DNA from: Pauljensenia sp.
Lineage (GTDB): Bacteria; Actinomycetota; Actinomycetes; Actinomycetales; Actinomycetaceae
Assembly (NCBI GenBank): GCA_029983625.1
Contig: JASBZF010000006.1
Coordinates: 1 to 37,363 of the forward strand
Direction: 5' to 3'
Length of the DNA stretch: 37,363 bases
In this document: positions 32,655 to 37,363 of the stretch, in pieces
How positions within the stretch are numbered: the first letter of the stretch is position 1
Layout: every line of letters begins with the position of its first letter
Made by a program: the position numbers and the translations under genes
Notes under the pieces: generated by a model
The model's input: only the letters and a program-made list of their open reading frames with translations
Told to the model about the DNA's origin: nothing
Database searches by the model: none

Positions 32655-32682
32655 TTTAAGTTCACCACTAATGAGGTATAAT
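32655..32682 (+). promoter_or_regulatory. Promoter of the resolvase gene
   Basis: TTTAAG at 32655-32660 and a perfect TATAAT at 32677-32682 are separated by 16 bp. TTCAC/GTGAA arms flank the -10 box (about 32661-32695) and could be an operator or part of a res site. The resolvase ATG is 34 bp downstream. Confidence 0.6.
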
Positions 32683-32715
32683 CTAAGAAGTGAATCACCA
32701 ACATACGGGGTGAAT

Positions 32716-33285
32716 ATGGCACTTATTGGATATGCCTGCGTGAGTACGGTAAATCAGAATCTCGACCGTCAGATTGAGGCGATTGGTAAGGTTGACAAGC
32801 TCTTTATCGACAAGGCTTCGGGGAAGGACACTCATCGTCCGCAACTCGATGCCTTGCGCGCGTATGTACGTGAAGGATCGAATGATGTTGTTCGGGTCAA
32901 GAGCGTGGACAGGCTCGCCCGCTCGACACTTGACCTGCTTGATCTGCTTGAAGAGTTCGATTCCAAGGGTGTGAAGGTCGATTTTGTCGATGCTCCTGCC
33001 CTATCTACGTCCACACCGTCCGGCAAGTTCACCCTGACGGTTCTGGCAGCAGTAGCGGAGTTCGAGCGTGAGCTCATCCGTGAGCGTCAGAGGGAGGGCA
33101 TCGCTCTAGCCAAGGCCAAGGGCAAGTACCGTCGTGGCCCCAAGTTGTCGGCTGACCAGATCGACGAGGCGCGGCAGCTGGTGGACGAGGGAGTGCCCAA
33201 GACTCGTGTGGCCGACAGGCTCGGCGTGTCCCGGTGGACGCTCAACGACGCCCTAGCAGGTCGTGGGGTGTATGCCAACGGCTGA
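32716..33285 (+). CDS. Serine resolvase/invertase with a Cys at the conserved catalytic Arg position
   Basis: A 189-residue small serine recombinase. It starts MALIGYACVSTVNQNLDRQI, where the family reads GYARVST: the nucleophilic Ser is present, but the conserved Arg (Arg8 of gamma-delta resolvase) is Cys (TGC). The rest is complete: FIDKASGKDTHRPQLDAL, VKSVDRLARSTLDLLDLL, AAVAEFERELIRERQREGI, and a C-terminal HTH (VADRLGVSRWTLNDAL). ATG 32716 is preferred over upstream codons because the promoter lies between them. It may have served a transposon that is no longer recognisable. Activity is doubtful. Confidence 0.9.
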   Translation: MALIGYACVSTVNQNLDRQIEAIGKVDKLFIDKASGKDTHRPQLDALRAYVREGSNDVVRVKSVDRLARSTLDLLDLLEEFDSKGVKVDFVDAPALSTSTPSGKFTLTVLAAVAEFERELIRERQREGIALAKAKGKYRRGPKLSADQIDEARQLVDEGVPKTRVADRLGVSRWTLNDALAGRGVYANG

Positions 33286-33376
33286 TTTGAGAATGGTTGC
33301 GTAAGTGTCTTCGGCGGGGTACTCACCGGATTGGTGGTCCATGCCGTAGCGTTAACGATGGGTATCGGTCTTCTTG

Positions 33377-33402
33377 CATCGTGCCCTACCGATTGCACGA
33401 TG
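33377..33402 (+). promoter_or_regulatory. Inverted repeat next to the start of the second restriction gene
   Basis: CATCGTGC at 33377-33384 and GCACGATG at 33395-33402 form a perfect 8-bp inverted repeat with a 10-nt loop, ending 2 nt before the GGGAGG ribosome site. As an operator or as an mRNA hairpin it could delay nuclease synthesis until DNA is methylated. Confidence 0.5.
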
Positions 33403-33409
33403 AGGGAGG

Positions 33410-34252
33410 ATGAACTTGCAGGGGTACGCGACCGAGCCTATTTCTGAACGTGATAAGCGTTACATAAGGATTTTACTTGATCCACTAGATCGTTGTGCAG
33501 AATATCTGCCGAAGATGGGCACATCGGGAGAAGTAGACCTGCAAGCCTTCGCATCTCTCTATGGTGCAGACCCGCTTTATCACTGGATGGGTCTTGACTC
33601 ACCGTTGATGTTTGCTGCCCACAAGGCAGCCGGTGGAATGACATCCATTTATCGTCAACTCGGGATTGGGACTGAGCGTCTATTTCGGGCAGTTTTACGC
33701 GATCAACTTGGGCTAGGTGAACAGCAAGTTGTATGGTCGTACGAGGTTGTAACAGACGCATCCTCCGAGGTTTCCGGCAGCAAGGCGCGTACTCGTACCT
33801 TATCTTTGGACGGGCGTGTGCAGCTCGATGAGGTTGGTAATCAGATCTCACGAGACAAAGTAGCAGACTGGATTGAGCAGCAATGTTCAAGGCTGGACAT
33901 AACTGCTCAATTGAAAGGTGCGGTCTTCGAGGTCCGTCAGGGTTATAAATCTGCGGATAGCAAGCGGCAAAATGCCGACTTATCGAATGCTGCTCAGGCA
34001 CTCGGGCATGGCTTTCTACCTGTTCTGGTCATCATGTCCACGCAAATTAATGAAGTTGTACATGCGCGGTACACCACTGGCAACTGGTCTGTTTTGATGG
34101 GCGAGGTGGGAACCAATGATCCTTCGCGCAGTACTTTTGATTTCGTAGATCAGGTTCTTGGCTACGATCTTGTCGACTTCTTTGAAAGGAACAAAAAAGT
34201 CCTACGCGCAGGTACGGAACGTATCTTGACGAAACTTTTGGAGGCTAAGTAA
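33410..34252 (+). CDS. Putative type II restriction endonuclease
   Basis: A 280-residue protein encoded directly before, and overlapping by 1 bp, a DNA methyltransferase gene. A candidate PD-(D/E)XK-like core is LSLDGRVQL (Asp134) and AVFEVRQGYKSADSKRQNAD (Glu174, Arg/Lys following). It is followed by QALGHGFLPVLVIMSTQINE and the C-terminal VLGYDLVDFFERN. I do not recognise a named family with certainty. The ATG at 33410 touches the GGGAGG site with no spacing, so TTG at 33416, 6 nt away from it, may be the true start. An in-frame stop just upstream rules out a longer form. Confidence 0.65.
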   Translation: MNLQGYATEPISERDKRYIRILLDPLDRCAEYLPKMGTSGEVDLQAFASLYGADPLYHWMGLDSPLMFAAHKAAGGMTSIYRQLGIGTERLFRAVLRDQLGLGEQQVVWSYEVVTDASSEVSGSKARTRTLSLDGRVQLDEVGNQISRDKVADWIEQQCSRLDITAQLKGAVFEVRQGYKSADSKRQNADLSNAAQALGHGFLPVLVIMSTQINEVVHARYTTGNWSVLMGEVGTNDPSRSTFDFVDQVLGYDLVDFFERNKKVLRAGTERILTKLLEAK

Positions 34253-35496
34253 TGGCGCACGTTGATCGTGCTTCTCTAGCTCGAAACGAGCACCTTACAT
34301 TCCGAGCAAACACTGGAGTCGGACGACATGGCTGGTTACGACTAACACCTGCATACGGTGTACGTCTTGTTCGAGATAAGTTGGCAACTCTTGATAAAGG
34401 TGCAGTGGTGACTGACCCCTTTTCGGGGACGGGAACTACGGCCCTTGGGGCTGCGGAGCTTGGTCTTTACGGTCAAAGCATTGACGTGAATCCATTTCTC
34501 GTCTGGCTGGGTAATGCCAAGGTCGCACGATACGAAAATGCAGTACTGCTCGATACTCTGGCAGCCTCGGCAGAAATTGTGAGTCAACATCTAAGAGCCA
34601 ATCTTGATGCCGACCTTTGGGCGCCAAATATATTCAAAATTGAGAAATGGTGGTCACCGGGCGCGCTACATGCTTTGAAGGTATTAAGGGCTGAAATTGA
34701 CCAGTTTTCCGGTCAGATGAAGACACTTATGGAACTAGCTCTATGCCGTACGCTGATTTCGTCTTCGAATGCAGCTTTTAATCATCAGAGCATGTCGTTT
34801 AAGAGTGCAGAGGGAACACTTCCGTTATTTGAGGAGGATGATTACTCCCTCGTTCTCAAACTTTGGATTGAATCTCTCGATACTATTGTGGACTCTGCAC
34901 GTTATTCCTTACAGGGAAAGGCTTCCGTATATCTTGGAGATGCTCGCGAGTTTGGAGAAGTTCTAGAACCCGCAGACTACGTCCTCACTTCGCCGCCGTA
35001 CGTCAATAGGATGTCATACATTCGAGAACTGCGCCCGTACATGTATTGGATGCGTTATCTCGACGTTGCGAGTGATGCCGGTGAGTTGGATTGGCAGGCA
35101 ATTGGGGGTACTTGGGGTACTGCTACGAGTAAGTTAAATTCGTGGGAACCGGACGTCGAAACTCCTGTGGATGAGGCCCTTCGAGTCGTGTACAGTCAGA
35201 TTAGCGAAGATGGTGGAAAGAACGGTCCCTTGCTTGCGACGTACGTCCGTAAGTATCACCATGACATGTGGAAGCACTTTATGTCTTTGGCCTTACACGT
35301 GAAGCCAGGAGGCACTGTTTCGTACATCATAGGCAATTCGACTTTCTATAAGCATGAAGTGCCAGCCCACGAGTGGTATGCCCAGATGCTGAGCGCTCTC
35401 GGGTATGAGAACGTGAAAGTTGCAGTGATTCGCAAGCGCAATAGCAACAAAGCGCTGTTTGAGTATGACGTATCTGCTACTGCGCCGTTGAACTGA
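34252..35496 (+). CDS. DNA methyltransferase, TSPPY type (probable m4C)
   Basis: A 414-residue methylase. It has GRHGWLRLTPAYGVRLV near the start, the AdoMet motif VTDPFSGTGTTALGAAELG (about 53-71) with SIDVNPFLVWLG, then a long middle region that probably carries target recognition. The catalytic motif YVLTSPPYVNRMSYIREL lies at about 243-260. TSPPY is usual for cytosine-N4 enzymes, though not exclusive. The order AdoMet-TRD-catalytic is alpha-like. The ATG overlaps the stop of the nuclease gene (TAATG), which couples the pair. It would protect the host from the nuclease encoded upstream. Confidence 0.85.
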   Translation: MAHVDRASLARNEHLTFRANTGVGRHGWLRLTPAYGVRLVRDKLATLDKGAVVTDPFSGTGTTALGAAELGLYGQSIDVNPFLVWLGNAKVARYENAVLLDTLAASAEIVSQHLRANLDADLWAPNIFKIEKWWSPGALHALKVLRAEIDQFSGQMKTLMELALCRTLISSSNAAFNHQSMSFKSAEGTLPLFEEDDYSLVLKLWIESLDTIVDSARYSLQGKASVYLGDAREFGEVLEPADYVLTSPPYVNRMSYIRELRPYMYWMRYLDVASDAGELDWQAIGGTWGTATSKLNSWEPDVETPVDEALRVVYSQISEDGGKNGPLLATYVRKYHHDMWKHFMSLALHVKPGGTVSYIIGNSTFYKHEVPAHEWYAQMLSALGYENVKVAVIRKRNSNKALFEYDVSATAPLN

Positions 35497-35967
35497 TTCC
35501 CCACAAGGTTGCCACACTACCCGAAGGACTGCCAGATACTCTTCCGGGACTGTAGCTCTGAAGAAGAGCAACAAGTAGGCACGAGATTTTTCATCGGAAG
35601 TCGGAGCCGGAGGACTGTCTCTCAAATTCGGTGTCAAAAAATGGACATAGACCACTGTTTGCATTGATTTACGTGCGCATACGCTGTGTCCAGTTTTAAT
35701 TTTCGTGAAAAAAGTGGACACGCTCTTTTGGGTGCTACCCAGTTGACCCAGCATGAAAATATTGCTATGTTGACTCTGAAACCTTATGTTGCACCTCGGC
35801 AACTGAAAGATAGGGGCGTGCGAAAGCTGGCACGGTAAAGACGAGCGCCTGTCGGAGAACCGCCACTCCGTTAAGAGATGTGAACTTGGCTGGATGACTT
35901 TCTGCGTCCCAAGACGCCACGGTGGAGGAAGCTCAGCACACGATGACTACGTGTGACTGGAGCCGCT
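35497..35967. other. Gene-free stretch with short TGGACA repeats
   Basis: No supported gene in 471 bp. TGGACA at 35642-35647, TGTCCA at 35687-35692 and TGGACA at 35714-35719 form short inverted and direct repeats in AT-rich DNA. The preceding GACTGTCTCTCAAATTCGG resembles an insertion-sequence end, so a decayed IS is possible, but no transposase frame survives. Confidence 0.4.
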
Positions 35968-36225
35968 ATGTCCACCACCACTTTCCTTTCCTCTGAAACC
36001 CCTACTGACTTCGGCGTACCTGTTGCCGAACGGCTGTATAGCCTTAAGGAACTCACCGCCCTCGGCTATGGCGCAGAGCCGACCCTGCGCAAGTACATTC
36101 GTGAGGGGCGTGTGCCCGTTATTCGTTTTGGCCGCACTATCAAAGTTCGGGCGTCTGATCTCCAGCTCTTCGAGGCCCCGCCGAAAGTGACCGAATCGGA
36201 GGCTGACCAGCATATTCGGGGTTAA
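35968..36225 (+). CDS. Excisionase-type helix-turn-helix DNA-binding protein
   Basis: An 85-residue protein. The centre reads YSLKELTALGYGAEPTLRKY then IREGRVPVIRFGRTIKVRAS, the winged-HTH layout of the excisionase/MerR-like helix-turn-helix domain family (HTH_17): a recognition helix, the IREGRVP turn and the KVRASDLQLF end. ATG 35968 has GGAG 6 nt upstream; GTG 35953 is in frame without one. Such proteins act as excision directionality factors or small regulators. No integrase for it lies in the window, so its element may continue beyond the right edge. Confidence 0.7.
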   Translation: MSTTTFLSSETPTDFGVPVAERLYSLKELTALGYGAEPTLRKYIREGRVPVIRFGRTIKVRASDLQLFEAPPKVTESEADQHIRG

Positions 36226-36291
36226 AGGACAGAATGTGTTGCTCTGGAATGAACCCCTGTGGTTGGACAGTTCTGATGTGAAAGGACTGTG

Positions 36292-36621
36292 ATGAGTCGT
36301 AAGACTAAGGATCGGCGTTTGAAGGTTTTGCGTTTGTGTGCCAAGGGGGTTTCTATTAGTGATTGTGCGCGTTTGGCCGGTGTTGCGTATGAGACTGCGC
36401 GTCGTTATTGTCGGGAAGCTGATCTGCGCGGTATCGAGCAGACCCGTAAAGCCCCATCGTTTCGTACCTGGCCCATAGAATTGAAAACAGAAGTTGGATC
36501 GCGCTGGCTTGATGGTGAAAACGCGTCGGACTTGGTTCGCGAGTTTCAGTTGCCGTCAGCTTCGTATCCAGCATTGTTTGGGCGATGGTTGGAGCGTCAA
36601 CAAATGATTGATCATCGGTAA
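36292..36621 (+). CDS. IS3-type transposase OrfA (HTH)
   Basis: A 109-residue product with an N-terminal HTH: MSRKTKDRRLKVLRLCAKGV, SISDCARLAGVAYETARRYC. This fits the DNA-binding OrfA of IS3-like elements. The frame ends with TAA at 36619-36621, and the same frame continues without further stops into OrfB. GTG 36289 directly precedes the ATG. Confidence 0.75.
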   Translation: MSRKTKDRRLKVLRLCAKGVSISDCARLAGVAYETARRYCREADLRGIEQTRKAPSFRTWPIELKTEVGSRWLDGENASDLVREFQLPSASYPALFGRWLERQQMIDHR

Positions 36622-36669
36622 AGCGCAAGAGCAGCAGGACAACGAGTTGTTCGTGCTCAAAAAGCCGGG

Positions 36670-37363
36670 ATGGGCATTAACGAGTGGGGTAAGTGGCTGG
36701 CTGAAGTTCGCCAACACATCGAGGCCGCCAAAGGGCAAGCCGCCACTGATCAGGCCCGAGCAGATCTTGACGCGCTGCATGTGGAGATCTTGGAAAAATC
36801 TTGCGCTTTGAGGGAGGAGAATGACACGTGGCAGGCGTTCTTGATCCGCTTGGTCACAACCCTCAAAGCACACCACCCAGTATCAAGACTGTGCAAGATT
36901 ATTGGACTCGCCCGTTCAACGTATTACTGGACAGTAAACACTACGGATCGGACAGATGCTGACCTCGAACTGGTCAAGGAAGCATACGCGTATGCTCATG
37001 GAAGGTATGGGTATCGGCGCATTACTGACCTGATACGCCTAGGTTTTGCTGATCATAAAGGACGGCGAATGAACCACAAAAAGGTTGCGCGTCTTATGCG
37101 CCTAGCCGGGGTGCAAGGAGCCCAGCCCAAGCGTAAACGGTATAAGTCCTTCGCTGGAACACTAGCTCATATTCCCAACCGTCTACAGCGCCGCTTCCAC
37201 GCGTCACAACCTGGTAGGCGTCTTGTTACAGACATTACCCAAATCAAATGGGGTGACACCTGGTATTACCTCTCCCCATTAACCGACCTGTTCAACAACG
37301 AAGTAGTGGCCTGGCGTTTGAGCACATCTGCAGATTCAGCGCTTGTGACAGGAATGGTGCGCG
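36670..37363 (+). CDS. IS3-type transposase OrfB (DDE integrase), N-terminal part
   Basis: Open to the window edge. A charged helical leader (INEWGKWLAEVRQHIEAAKG) is followed by VSRLCKIIGLARSTYYW, HGRYGYRRITDLIRL, MNHKKVARLMRLAGV and the catalytic core. The first DDE Asp is in RRLVTDITQIKWGDTWYYLS and the second in PLTDLFNNEVVAW; the Glu lies beyond the window. ATG 36670 is the first ATG in frame. Unusually, it is in the same frame as OrfA, separated only by one TAA, so it may be a single long transposase with a nonsense codon or two separately started proteins. Confidence 0.8.
   Translation, partial: MGINEWGKWLAEVRQHIEAAKGQAATDQARADLDALHVEILEKSCALREENDTWQAFLIRLVTTLKAHHPVSRLCKIIGLARSTYYWTVNTTDRTDADLELVKEAYAYAHGRYGYRRITDLIRLGFADHKGRRMNHKKVARLMRLAGVQGAQPKRKRYKSFAGTLAHIPNRLQRRFHASQPGRRLVTDITQIKWGDTWYYLSPLTDLFNNEVVAWRLSTSADSALVTGMVR

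Larger units (their letters stand above)
36226..37363 (+). mobile_element. IS3-type insertion sequence, right end outside the window
   Basis: Comprises orfA (36292-36621) and the 5' part of orfB (36670 onward). The left end should lie in 36226-36291, where TGTGGTTGGACAGTTCTGA is a possible terminal sequence; without the right end it cannot be confirmed. It differs from the IS3 fragment at 31615. Confidence 0.75.

Noticed and set aside
32366..32722. Minus-strand frame opposite the resolvase leader
   Set aside because: Crosses a good terminator and promoter; no recognisable content.
35293..35802. Minus-strand frame opposite the end of the second methyltransferase gene
   Set aside because: Overlaps a well-supported gene antisense; composition not protein-like in the unique part.

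Overview
The window looks like an actinobacterial chromosome of moderate GC, most likely from the Actinomycetaceae (Actinomyces/Schaalia-type). The evidence is the gene order prfB-ftsE-ftsX-M23 peptidase-smpB-ssrA, a 12-residue tmRNA tag ending YVLAA, a release factor 2 gene without the programmed frameshift, and several genes that begin 6-7 nt after a TANNNT box (leaderless-type starts). Genus and species cannot be fixed from the sequence alone.

Core block 1 (1-10278): 5' part of msrA (minus), an AI-2E/PerM-type membrane protein, hemolysin III-like protein and greA (minus), a short-chain-type cis-prenyl transferase, xseA-xseB followed by a PfkB sugar kinase (all minus), ispH, a ClbS/DfsB-like protein and ychF.

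Integrated element (about 10240-19478, about 9.2 kb): it sits in the last codons of ychF. The end of ychF is intact on the left, and a second, synonymously different copy of that end (VEFRTGLASGGKK-stop) lies at the right edge, so the two copies look like attL and attR. The cargo is a two-gene cassette: a PD-(D/E)XK nuclease and a zinc-ribbon-bearing DNA methyltransferase. Next come a large serine integrase broken by a nonsense codon and a frameshift, an unusual 250-bp array of TGCACACA octamers around two related hairpins, and ardA (antirestriction) with one in-frame TGA. A minus-strand mobilization operon follows: coiled-coil protein, unknown, MobC, relaxase, a membrane coiled-coil protein nested out of frame in the relaxase gene, and small proteins, ending in a strong terminator. 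The element looks like an integrative mobilizable element that has lost its own integrase and antirestriction gene.

Core block 2 (about 19480-29075): meso-diaminopimelate dehydrogenase, a PlsC-like acyltransferase (minus), typA/bipA, prfB, the coupled ftsE-ftsX-M23 set, smpB and ssrA.

Accessory island (29076 to the window end): it starts directly after the tmRNA 3' end and contains imported or decaying material. It holds a Firmicutes-like XRE membrane regulator with an adjoining acyl-CoA thioesterase-like hydrolase frameshifted by a 7-bp tandem duplication, a fragment of an IS3-family transposase abutting a remnant of a type I specificity gene, a serine resolvase in which the conserved catalytic Arg is Cys, a second restriction-modification pair (nuclease plus TSPPY methyltransferase), an excisionase-like HTH gene and a truncated IS3-type element. 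Overall, two mobile regions, each carrying a nuclease/methyltransferase pair, interrupt an otherwise ordinary housekeeping segment.
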